Positions 52,450-60,173 of a stretch of DNA of 64,000 bases are shown piece by piece; the stretch's first letter is position 1, and each line of letters opens with the position of its first letter. Source of the DNA: Candidatus Obscuribacter sp. (GTDB taxonomy: Bacteria; Cyanobacteriota; Vampirovibrionia; Obscuribacterales; Obscuribacteraceae); the NCBI GenBank assembly GCA_016712465.1, contig JADJQZ010000001.1, forward strand, positions 1,488,001 through 1,552,000, written 5' to 3'. The notes under the pieces are model-generated. The model had not been told where the DNA came from. It saw nothing but the letters and a program-made list of their open reading frames with translations, and did not search any database. Both the position numbers and the translations under genes were made by a program.

Positions 52450-52650
52450 ATGCACCCTACTAAAACCAACACGCTTGGCCTGACCGTCCATGTCGATGCC
52501 TTCTGGCAGCAATCGACCAAGCTTGCCGACGGTGAGCAGTTTTTGACTGCGGCAAGACTTCGGAGATTGCGGTCCTATATTCAGGGCAAGAGCGCTCTTT
52601 ATCCTGGCTCTGGTAGCTGTTCAAATCAGGAAGCGGAGGTTGAATTATGA
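52450..52650 (+). CDS. 66-aa protein between LRV and Cys-rich genes
   Basis: ATG at 52450, 2 bp after the LRV stop, with GGAAGGG upstream. MHPTKTNTLGLTVHVDAFWQ begins it; mixed polar, no membrane span, one Cys near the end. ATGA overlap with the next gene (52647) indicates coupling. No family recognised; kept because of tight operon spacing. Confidence 0.6.
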   Translation: MHPTKTNTLGLTVHVDAFWQQSTKLADGEQFLTAARLRRLRSYIQGKSALYPGSGSCSNQEAEVEL

Positions 52651-52829
52651 GTAAGGGACTGGTCCTTTGCCCCATTGCCTGGGTCGTGCATTGCAGCGGT
52701 TGTGCGCTGGTAAAAGTTTGCCCGGCCAGGTCCCTACTGGGCGACTTTGAGCGGGTGCCGCCAGCAACAGGCAACAGCGGTGAAGCTGAAGAGAAGAGCG
52801 CGGCGCCGGAAAGCGATGCCGACAAGTAG
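52647..52829 (+). CDS. 60-aa Cys-rich small protein
   Basis: MSKGLVLCPIAWVVHCSGC starts it. Four Cys at 8, 16, 19 and 25 (CPIAWVVHC, CSGC, KVCPARSLLGDF) form a pattern usable by an Fe-S cluster or Zn; the rest is a Glu/Ala/Ser tail (~40-60). It overlaps the 66-aa gene by 4 bp (ATGA). Linked with an LRV gene, it may be the split-off cluster domain of an LRV Fe-S protein (inference). No other family recognised. Confidence 0.65.
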   Translation: MSKGLVLCPIAWVVHCSGCALVKVCPARSLLGDFERVPPATGNSGEAEEKSAAPESDADK

Positions 52830-52834
52830 TCGAC

Positions 52835-52900
52835 ATGTACTTGCATGGCTGACTACCCGGCAAGCAGTTGGCATGTACTTGCAAGGATGACTAATCGGCA
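52835..52900 (+). repeat. 28-bp direct repeat between the LRV operon and the CNNM-like gene
   Basis: ATGTACTTGCATGGCTGACT continuing to CCGGCA (52835-52862) recurs with few changes at 52873-52900 (ATGTACTTGCAAGGATGACT...TCGGCA), 38 bp apart. The second copy contains the stop of the convergent gene. Origin unknown. Confidence 0.7.
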
Positions 52901-54222
52901 CCGTGGAAGTCCGGCAGTTTTTCTACCATTACTTTGTCTATGCGGTGGCGATCCATATCGACAATTTCGAACGTCAATCCCTGCCATCTGAATTTATCTC
53001 CGACACTTGGGATCGTTTCCAAATGTCTGATTATGAAGCCGGCCAGAGTATGGTAGTGCTGGCTACCGCCGGCGGTATCAGAAACATCGAAAACTTCCTG
53101 GAATTCTTCCATGGGAATCTGTCCGTCCACGAGCCACCTACCGTCTTCTATTTGTACGATTTCCCACTTTGGTGCCGTATTGAGGAGGGGCAGATCGCCG
53201 GCGATGGCCTGGAAAATATCATCGCGAGTAACTATGCCCATGAGTCCGCCGTATTCGTCGATAACCAGGGCAATTTGGTGTTTTTCTTCTTTGAAGCGAG
53301 CCAGTAGCTGTAGAGCGGTGGCATTCTCCGGCACGAAGATGGGCTGGCTGACCATTGTTTCCAGATTGATCTTGTTCGGGTCGCCGGCAAGAGCGGCCAG
53401 CATGATTTGCTGTGCTTCCACGACGCCGAGGAGATGATCTAGATTGCCTCTGGCGACCGGCATGTGCGAATGAGGGCGCTTGCCGATGCGTTCCAGCATT
53501 TTCGTCGGCGAATCATCGACGCTCAGCCAGACTAAGTCCGACTTTGGTGTCATCAAGGAAGTGACCCGCCGGTCATCTAATTCCAGCACGCCTGTGACCA
53601 TCTCTTGTTCCGACTCTTCCACCTCTCCGGCTTCCGTGGCCTGTTCTACGAGTACGTGTATTTCCGCCTGTGTGACCGGCGGGTCACTGGAGTCTTTCAG
53701 CCCGCAGAGGCGCAGTATAAAATTGGTTGTGCCGCTCAGGAATCGCACCAATGGTGCGGCCAGAATGGCCAGCCAGTGCATGGGTTTAGCTACGGTACGG
53801 GCAATGCGCTCCGGATGCTGGAGTGCAATTTGTTTGGGTATTAGCTCCCCGAAAATGAGAGAGAGAAGAGTGATCACGGAGACTACTACAGTCATGCCTA
53901 CGGCTTCGGCATAGGGGGCAAGCGGCGGTAGTTGTTTTATGAACGCGGCTATTTCTTCCGCGATGGTGATGCCCCCAAAGGCACCGGCCAGGATACCAAC
54001 CAGGGTGATGCCAATTTGCACTGTAGCTAGAAAACTGGCAGGCTCGGAGGCAATAGCTAGAGCCATGGCTCCGCCTTTGTCGCCGCTTTCCGCTAGATTT
54101 TGAAGTCTCGCTTTGCGAGAGGAAATAATTGCCATTTCCGACATGGCCAGGATGCCGTTTAAGAAAATAAGACCTAAGATGATAACTATTTCGACGAGAA
54201 CTTCATTTATAACTGTATTCAT
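52891..54222 (-). CDS. CNNM/HlyC-CorC-type membrane protein with CBS pair
   Basis: 443 aa. An N-terminal DUF21 transmembrane region (EIVIILGLIFLNGILAMSEM, GITLVGILAGAFGGI, VISLIFGELIPKQIALQHPE-type) is followed by two CBS domains (VTSLMTPKSDLVWLSVDDS, HMPVARGNLDHLLGVVEAQQ, LVIDEYGGLMGIVTRDDI) and a C-terminal CorC/HlyC domain (DGRWLVDGQIPMEEFQEVFD). Members export Mg2+ or other divalent ions or are annotated hemolysins; ion specificity is not readable. The next gene upstream is the SMI1/KNR4-ankyrin gene, 24 bp away on the same strand. Confidence 0.92.
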   Translation of the reverse strand: MNTVINEVLVEIVIILGLIFLNGILAMSEMAIISSRKARLQNLAESGDKGGAMALAIASEPASFLATVQIGITLVGILAGAFGGITIAEEIAAFIKQLPPLAPYAEAVGMTVVVSVITLLSLIFGELIPKQIALQHPERIARTVAKPMHWLAILAAPLVRFLSGTTNFILRLCGLKDSSDPPVTQAEIHVLVEQATEAGEVEESEQEMVTGVLELDDRRVTSLMTPKSDLVWLSVDDSPTKMLERIGKRPHSHMPVARGNLDHLLGVVEAQQIMLAALAGDPNKINLETMVSQPIFVPENATALQLLARFKEEKHQIALVIDEYGGLMGIVTRDDIFQAIAGDLPLLNTAPKWEIVQIEDGRWLVDGQIPMEEFQEVFDVSDTAGGSQHYHTLAGFIIRHLETIPSVGDKFRWQGLTFEIVDMDRHRIDKVMVEKLPDFHGAD

Positions 54223-54246
54223 TTTTCGAGTGCGAGACCCGGTCTC

Positions 54247-55038
54247 TTACTCTTCGCTCCTGTATCTTTTGAGATGTTCCACGATACCTCTGTGGTCGGC
54301 GTCGGGATAATTGAACTTAAGGGCATCCTGGGCAATCGAAAGAGCGGCTTCCAGCTTGGCACCACGGCTGGTGAGTAGCCTGACCATTTCCAAATCCCCA
54401 ATGGTGGCGGCATTTTCAAGAAGGGTAAGATAATTTTCGTCTATCTCTTCAATGTTGTAGCCGCTGTCGAGCAGCGCTTCCATGGCTTCCACATCCCGCT
54501 CTTGCAAGATTCTGGCTGCTTCCGACTCTTCTTCCCGGTCCGTTTCCTCTTCTACCTTGGCCACCCCGAAGTTCTGGGCTTCCGTATCGAGGGGGTCTCT
54601 CAATGTGTCTAAAAACTGATCAAAACTGGCGGCAATCATGGGTAAACTGGCGGTTTTACCGGCTCTGTTTTCCTGGGCTGCTTGCCTCAAGTCGAAGAAG
54701 TAAACGGCGCCAAAGTCGCGCTCGGCAATGGAAAGGCAGATCAGATTGCCGAATGAGTCGCAGGCGATGGGAATGCATGAGGGCGAGAGACTGTCTTTGT
54801 GCACAGTCATAAATTGCCTTATGTCGGTGTTTTCATTCAGTCCCAATATGTAAAGACAGTCCAGCTCTTCATCATATTCATCTAGTTGGAAGACATTGGG
54901 GACCGGGGCTGCACCGTTGAACTGCAAAAGAAATTCCCGAAATTCTTCCGGCAGTGTCACACCCAGGACTTTCTCAAACTCAAGCAGGGTTTCCGCAGGT
55001 AGGGGACCGCAGGTATCGAAGAAGGCCGGGGCGGACAT
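54247..55038 (-). CDS. SMI1/KNR4 (SUKH) domain protein with ankyrin-like tail
   Basis: 263 aa. Residues ~10-160 are a SUKH/SMI1-KNR4 domain (AETLLEFEKVLGVTLPEEFR, FLLQFNGAAPVPNVFQLDE, SCIPIACDSFGNLICLSIAE, VYFFDLRQAA). The C-terminal ~80 residues read as ankyrin-like helices (ILQERDVEAMEALLDSGYNI, LENAATIGDLEMVRLLTSRG). SUKH proteins are often immunity proteins of polymorphic toxins, and ankyrins occur in the same role. No toxin is adjacent, so it would be an orphan immunity or another binder. It lies 277 bp from the divergent DUF4241 gene. Confidence 0.88.
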   Translation of the reverse strand: MSAPAFFDTCGPLPAETLLEFEKVLGVTLPEEFREFLLQFNGAAPVPNVFQLDEYDEELDCLYILGLNENTDIRQFMTVHKDSLSPSCIPIACDSFGNLICLSIAERDFGAVYFFDLRQAAQENRAGKTASLPMIAASFDQFLDTLRDPLDTEAQNFGVAKVEEETDREEESEAARILQERDVEAMEALLDSGYNIEEIDENYLTLLENAATIGDLEMVRLLTSRGAKLEAALSIAQDALKFNYPDADHRGIVEHLKRYRSEE

Positions 55039-55315
55039 GGAAGGTTCCTTATGAAATGAGTAAGACTTTTGCCGATTCTAAAGTTCTTTTGCCGATATCT
55101 CTTCCCAGGGGCGCTTTGACTGCCGGGGGCATCCTGAGTTATAGCCCTGTGAGGATTTTGACCGGCCGGTGGTTAGATATTAGCATGTTGGGTTAAGAGC
55201 GCCCGGGCTTCTGTTGCAATCCTTAGCCTGCGGCGTTGGTAGTTGTGACTCGGGGGTATAAGGGCTGTAGAAAAAGAAACCTTACTACCCTGTATTTAAT
55301 CTTGAAAGTTAGACT

Positions 55316-56140
55316 TTGACAGCCGATTTAAATGGACTGCTAATGCTCGTCGGGGCGATAATTTCGTCCGTGCTCTTTCTATTGCTGGTTGTCTTCATGG
55401 TTGAGCTTGTGCGCCGCCGTCGGGAAGACTTCGCCGGTTTTGAGGAATGGGTGATTTTAGGGGCCAGGCACGATTTTCCTCAGCTTCTCGATGCTTTTGC
55501 CGGCCATGGGGCTCCCCTTGGCGGGCATTTGCGCACCGTCAGTCTGGGAGAGATCAATTTGCCCAGCGGACGTTTGATTGTTGGTGATCCGGCTTTCTTT
55601 GCCGAGACTGATTTTCAAGCTTTTGATGAATTGCTTCCGCCTGGCCGTCATAAAGTTGATGCTCTCGTCCTGGAGAAAGGCGGGGATCAGCGAGTTTGTG
55701 CCCTGCGGATAGTCTGGATCGAAGCTGTTCCCCATCACTTTCAACCGGCCTGGCCGGCCGAGAGCCGCTTTCGCTGCCTGGAGCAGCGTTGCCTGCCCGG
55801 TTTTGGCGTCGACTCCGCGCTTGCCGCCTTGCTTTCACCGGAAGCCCTGGCTCTCTTTAAGAAAGCCCCCTTGGATGACCTTTCCCCCGGACGACCGGAC
55901 CGGAATCCTTATTTAACGTCTGAGTCCGGTAGTGAGGACCTCTATCGCAATCTGGACTTACCTGGGTCCGCTGCCGAAACAAAGGACCCCGAATCAAAGT
56001 TAAATATGATCACGGTATTGAGCGGTGAGGGGGACGGCTCTTACCATTGCTACTTTGCCTGTGACGGAAACGGAGAAAGACTGGGCTTTTACGTTGATTT
56101 TGCCATGCTTGGTAAACCCCGCCGCATCCCGGTGACCTGA
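55316..56140 (+). CDS. DUF4241-type protein with N-terminal anchor
   Basis: 274 aa, TTG start; an ATG at 55343 would still keep the membrane segment (MLVGAIISSVLFLLLVVFMV). The body (~50-274) resembles DUF4241: LPSGRLIVGDPAF, LLPPGRHKVDALVL, FGVDSALAALLSPEAL, and the end DGSYHCYFACDGNGERLGFY. Function unknown. It diverges from the SMI1/KNR4-ankyrin gene; 55039-55315 holds no gene I can support. Both families appear near toxin-immunity loci elsewhere (inference). Confidence 0.75.
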   Translation: MTADLNGLLMLVGAIISSVLFLLLVVFMVELVRRRREDFAGFEEWVILGARHDFPQLLDAFAGHGAPLGGHLRTVSLGEINLPSGRLIVGDPAFFAETDFQAFDELLPPGRHKVDALVLEKGGDQRVCALRIVWIEAVPHHFQPAWPAESRFRCLEQRCLPGFGVDSALAALLSPEALALFKKAPLDDLSPGRPDRNPYLTSESGSEDLYRNLDLPGSAAETKDPESKLNMITVLSGEGDGSYHCYFACDGNGERLGFYVDFAMLGKPRRIPVT

Positions 56141-56297
56141 GGGGACCGCCGAAGAATATTAAATTTCTGCGGATCGGCCTTCCTTGCGGTTTTTCCCAAG
56201 TGACTGTCTACTCCCCCTGCTTTACATTGTAGAGACCCTATCAGAATCAATACCCCATACCCTTTTATTCCTTTGCAAACGCAATTTGGAGGTCCCA

Positions 56298-57671
56298 ATG
56301 GGATTTCAAGACAAACCAGAAGCTGCCAAAGTGGAGAGCACGGAGCAGCAGGCGGCGGCACAAGCCGCTTCTGAGCAGGCTTTAAAAGATGCCCAGACCG
56401 GAAAACCTGCAGTAGCCACTGGTAACGATGCAGCTGCCGCCAATCTGCCCGACACTACGATAGTAGGTCAGGGAGCGGAAGTGAAAACTGCCGGCACAGA
56501 CCAGAAGCCGGCCGGAGCCGACGGCGATGCGGCTAAAGATAAGGTTCAACCTGCCGCGGATGCCACTGGAACTGTGTTGCCGCCGGTAGACATTTATGAC
56601 GATAAACGCAATAACCCGGATGGCGGGGATAAAAGCGTTGATCCCAAGAGTGGTGATGCTGCACCCAAAGACCCGGAGCTCAACGACGAGCAGCGCAAGG
56701 CTCTTGATGAGCACATGACCAAGTACAAGCAAGAACTCGACTCCAAGAATTTCACCCTTGATCCCATTCAGAAAGGCTGGGGACCCTATCAGTCTCTTGA
56801 GTCGATGGTGAATTCGGGCAAAATTCAGATGACCAGGGCCGAGCTGAAAGAAGAGTCCTATCGTATTCGCGACCGCGACTTCGCCGATATGGGCCGCAAC
56901 TATTACAAAGTTGGTGAGGCGCCTGTTCGTTGGAATGAGGCGGAGTTGACCAAGAAGATGGAGACAGAGCGCGCTGAAGTCAAACAACAGATGATTAAGG
57001 CGGAAGAGGAGCGCAAGGCCAAGGAAGCGGAAGAAGCCAAACGTAAGGAAGAAGAAGCCCGGGTGCAGGCCGAGCAAGTGGCTAAGGCCGTCGACAGTAA
57101 TGTGCCTAAGGTCGAAATTATTGCCGAAGCACAGAAGGCTGCCGGCATGACCGGCGACCCCGGACAGTTGAGAGATCGTATTAAAGAGCATGTAACCAAG
57201 GAAGTTAATGCCGGCACTCTCACTCCCGAGGACCTGGCCAAGCCGATGCCGCGAGTGGGAGCCATCTATGTCGGTTCCGGCGTGCTGACCGGTGAGGAAT
57301 TGCAGGCCGGACTTGCCGAACAGGCTAAACGCAAGGAAGAGGCCGCCAAGGCAGGAGCTGAGGGTCCCAAACTAGGGGATGTGCTCAAGGATATGCACAA
57401 AGATAACCCCGAGAAGGTGGCCGGTATTGACCAGGCGAGCAAGCTCTACGAGAGCATGAAAGTTCAAGCGGAAAAGCAAAGAGCCGATGACCTGGCCAAG
57501 GCGGAAGCCGACGCTAAAGCGAAGGCGGAAGCCGATGCTAAAGCCAAGGCGGAAGCCGATGCTAAAGCCAAGGCGGAAGCCGATGCTAAGACCAAGGCTG
57601 GTAAGCAGCCGGAGCCGGTGCCCGTGCCTGGCCAGCAGCGCATTGAGCAGGAGCCCCGCAAGCCGATATAA
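56298..57671 (+). CDS. long low-complexity coiled-coil protein
   Basis: 457 aa from the ATG at 56298 (GGAGG 7 nt upstream). Residues ~1-130 are Ala/Asp/Gly/Lys-rich and disordered; ~130-210 has a defined segment (YKQELDSKNFTLDPIQKGWG, RIRDRDFADMGRNYYKVGE); ~215-275 is a highly charged Lys/Glu coiled coil; ~280-400 is a mixed region. The end has the 8-residue repeat AEADAKAK four times (24-bp DNA repeats 57501-57596), like TolA or IgA-protease linkers. No signal peptide. Function unknown. A terminator follows. Confidence 0.75.
   Translation: MGFQDKPEAAKVESTEQQAAAQAASEQALKDAQTGKPAVATGNDAAAANLPDTTIVGQGAEVKTAGTDQKPAGADGDAAKDKVQPAADATGTVLPPVDIYDDKRNNPDGGDKSVDPKSGDAAPKDPELNDEQRKALDEHMTKYKQELDSKNFTLDPIQKGWGPYQSLESMVNSGKIQMTRAELKEESYRIRDRDFADMGRNYYKVGEAPVRWNEAELTKKMETERAEVKQQMIKAEEERKAKEAEEAKRKEEEARVQAEQVAKAVDSNVPKVEIIAEAQKAAGMTGDPGQLRDRIKEHVTKEVNAGTLTPEDLAKPMPRVGAIYVGSGVLTGEELQAGLAEQAKRKEEAAKAGAEGPKLGDVLKDMHKDNPEKVAGIDQASKLYESMKVQAEKQRADDLAKAEADAKAKAEADAKAKAEADAKAKAEADAKTKAGKQPEPVPVPGQQRIEQEPRKPI
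57501..57596 (+). repeat. 24-bp tandem repeat coding AEADAKAK
   Basis: Four 24-bp units (GCGGAAGCCGATGCTAAAGC-type) at 57501-57524, 57525-57548, 57549-57572 and 57573-57596 encode the Ala/Glu/Asp/Lys octapeptide at the C-terminus of the low-complexity protein. In frame, so copy number is free to vary. Confidence 0.95.
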
Positions 57672-57694
57672 GTTCCATAACAGTTTGATGAAAG

Positions 57695-57723
57695 GCCGGC
57701 ACTACATTCAGTGCCGGCTTTTT
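57695..57723 (+). terminator. intrinsic terminator
   Basis: GCCGGCACT (57695-57703) and AGTGCCGGC (57710-57718), a 9-bp stem with a 6-nt loop, then TTTTT (57719-57723). It closes the low-complexity gene. Confidence 0.92.
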
Positions 57724-57874
57724 GTTGCGAGTGGGCTGAGCTGGTTCATTCAGGTACTGGCGTCGAATCTGCATCTGGTGCCTGGAGATGGACACGTGTT
57801 TTCCGCTCTTCTTGCCACTGCTAGAACACATTCAATAGATAGAATTTAGCTTGTAGAACCACGAGGTATGCACC

Positions 57875-58222
57875 ATGTCCGATCAACTGAAAGATATTCG
57901 AAAACAGGCGGATGCCGGCAATGGGTGCGAGGTGGCGGATGCGTTGCATGCCATGAATACTCAGGCCCTGCACGAGGAATTCCAGAAGTTGAGCAAACTG
58001 GATGGAGCAGGCTCCTCGTCTAGTATTTTTAGTGAAAACAAGCTTGTTAGCGGCAGAACCCAGTTTATTGTTTTTGATACGTTACAACTCTCCGGTCGCT
58101 ATGACACCAAGGACCAGCACATAATTTTTGAACGGCTTGTGGGAAGCGATGGCGGTAAGATGTCCGAAGTCTGCCGCTCGCCCGGACCACAGGCGCCATT
58201 TACAAATTTGGACCAATATTGA
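57875..58222 (+). CDS. 115-aa protein of unknown function
   Basis: ATG with GAGG about 10 bp upstream. The N-terminus is helical (LKDIRKQADAGNGCEVADAL, ALHEEFQKLSKLDG), a Ser-rich linker follows, then beta-like strands (RTQFIVFDTLQLSGRYDTKD, HIIFERLVGSD). No signal peptide. No family recognised. Free-standing between two terminated or spaced genes. Confidence 0.65.
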   Translation: MSDQLKDIRKQADAGNGCEVADALHAMNTQALHEEFQKLSKLDGAGSSSSIFSENKLVSGRTQFIVFDTLQLSGRYDTKDQHIIFERLVGSDGGKMSEVCRSPGPQAPFTNLDQY

Positions 58223-58368
58223 TTTCAGACCTGTCGCGGTGTCTGCTTGGGCGAGACCTTTAAGGCTTGCTTACCTGAGGTGCTAAACTCTTTTAGGCTC
58301 AAACTGTTGAACATAGAGTGGTTCTCGGTTGGCGCCGGAATAAGCACTCATCAGGTTAGGAATGGATT

Positions 58369-59337
58369 ATGGCAGCCTCTCGCCGGTTGATACCTAAAGT
58401 TATTGGTTCCGTTATAGCGCTCGGTGCTCTACTGTCCACGGCAGTGGCGAACGCACCGGGTGCCTTAGCCGCTCGTGGTGACAGGCTAGACCGCGACACT
58501 TCGGCCTTAGTAGATGCGGTGCGGGCCAGTCTGACTGCCCAGGGTCAGTGGCCGCCTGCCAATGGCTCAGTGCAAATGAATCTTTGTCAGGCGCTGGAAG
58601 TTTTCTCCCGCACCGTGAAAGAAAGTCCTGATTTGAGCCGCTCCAGCAATTTTTCCGGAAATAGCGAAGTGTACATGGCGGCACAGCGTCTGCAAGCGGC
58701 GGCTGCCGCTGTAGATCCGTTGATAGGTCTTGCCTCCAGTGGTAATGTCGGAGGGCTCTGGCTTCAAATCAAGAACGAGATTAGCGCCCAGAATAGCTTC
58801 GCCGCTGCCGCCAGCGGCATGGGCGGCGGTAGTATGTTTATGCCCGGCGCCTATTACCCCAATCAGGCTTTTGCCCCATCCATCAACGGCTTTCCTGTCG
58901 GTGGTACTTTCCCGGGTGCTATCAATACCAATAGTACTTACAGTCCCTACGCAAGCCAGTTTGGCAATGGCTATTACGGCGGCGTCAATCCGGCCTCGCT
59001 TCAGGATGCCGCCAATAGATACAACGGCGAACTGAACAGCTTTATCAACGAAGCTCAGAAGAATTTGGGGCGGGGCGGTTTTCAAACTGCCGATCCGGGA
59101 CTGATTATGAATATGAGTACGGCCTTGAGTTTCTTACAACAGACAAGTCGTTCCGTCACTAGAGCCCTGAGTAATAACGGTAACTTCGCCGCCCGGCAAG
59201 CTTATATAGGGCAGATACTGAGTGCCTCTGATCGGTTTGAGTCGGCTTTCAAAGCGGCCTCTCCCTCCATTCCCCTGCAGATGCGCTTTGCTACAGTCAA
59301 ACAGCAACTGACAATGCTTGTGCAGTTGAGTCATTAG
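58369..59337 (+). CDS. exported protein of unknown function
   Basis: 322 aa with a signal peptide (PKVIGSVIALGALLSTAVAN, cleavage near ALAARG). Helical segments at ~45-130 (LDRDTSALVDAVRASLTAQG, SSNFSGNSEVYMAAQRLQAA) and ~215-322 (LQDAANRYNGELNSFINEAQ, DRFESAFKAASPSIPLQMRF) surround a Gly/Ser/Asn/Pro-rich middle (~145-210) with YYPNQAFAP and GNGYYGG. Likely secreted or surface-bound. No family recognised. Confidence 0.75.
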   Translation: MAASRRLIPKVIGSVIALGALLSTAVANAPGALAARGDRLDRDTSALVDAVRASLTAQGQWPPANGSVQMNLCQALEVFSRTVKESPDLSRSSNFSGNSEVYMAAQRLQAAAAAVDPLIGLASSGNVGGLWLQIKNEISAQNSFAAAASGMGGGSMFMPGAYYPNQAFAPSINGFPVGGTFPGAINTNSTYSPYASQFGNGYYGGVNPASLQDAANRYNGELNSFINEAQKNLGRGGFQTADPGLIMNMSTALSFLQQTSRSVTRALSNNGNFAARQAYIGQILSASDRFESAFKAASPSIPLQMRFATVKQQLTMLVQLSH

Positions 59338-59763
59338 AGTGCTGTTTTTGCCATTGATCTGAGATTTTTTGCGGAAGAGGATGCTTACCTGGTAAGCGCG
59401 CTTGCCCAGGGCTTAGGTTGCCGTGGCTATGCTGTTGATGCGGACGGAAACGGTAAGGAAGATATTCAGGAACGCTGTGACAGGGAGTATGATTCGCTCA
59501 TCCTTGATCTTGGCCTGCCTGAGGTGGATGGCAGTCAGGGACTACGGCTGCTGAGAGCGCAGGGCGCGACCTTGTCCATGATAATTAGCACCGCCCGTGA
59601 TGCCTTGCAAGATCGTATCGCCGTCCTGGAATTGGGGGCCAATGTCTATCGCTCTAAGCCGTTCGACTTCGGCGAGCTGGAAGCTCGTATGAGAGCGATT
59701 TTGAGAGAAAATGTCTGGGCAATAGAATGGAGATTGGTTTCAAGCTCTTGCGGTTTGCCCTGA
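59338..59763 (+). pseudogene. truncated OmpR-type response regulator receiver
   Basis: The frame is open right after the previous stop but has no start codon where the domain should begin. Translation reads LRFFAEEDAYLVSALAQGLG, YDSLILDLGLPEVDG (phospho-Asp), MIISTARD (Thr) and VYRSKPFDFGELEARMRAIL (Lys), i.e. a complete receiver domain of the QseB/OmpR class, normally starting MRxLLVEDD. The N-terminal strand is altered and the winged-helix half is missing (stop after ~20 unrelated residues). No downstream match to the lost half was found. A GTG at 59524 would give only half a receiver. Confidence 0.75.
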
Positions 59764-60173
59764 CCACAAAGGTCGGGTGCCGGTACTTTCGGATCAGTGC
59801 TTGGATTTTCGATTGCCAAGAGGGTGGCGCACGAGGCGCCGGTGAGCATTTAGATCGGTGAAAACGGTATTGGGACTGTATTTCCGGTTTAGTTTTCGGT
59901 TGCAAGGAGCGACCGAGCCTGTTTCTTTCCTTGAAAGGTTTTTGAAAGAATGGTGGTGCTAGCATGGCGCCGGTGATTCTCTAATAGTGATAATCGAGCT
60001 GTCTCCTTCTTCGATAATTGCTTTAACTGAAGTCTTTGAGAATCACCATTTGTAAATGATCTGCATGGTTTCCTCGGCTGGCCGAAAGGTCATTTTGGGG
60101 CAGTCTGGAAGCTGGTTTCAGATGCTATGCTTTGCAAGATTGACCGGGCTCTCATGGACTGGGACGTGTTAGG
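59764..60173. other. 410-bp gap with an inverted repeat, no gene seen
   Basis: No frame here carries a recognisable protein. GGTGATTCTC (59972-59981) and GAGAATCACC (60038-60047) are perfect 10-bp inverted repeats 56 bp apart and could form a long hairpin or mark a small mobile element. The 3' side holds the leader of the SulP gene. Confidence 0.6.
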
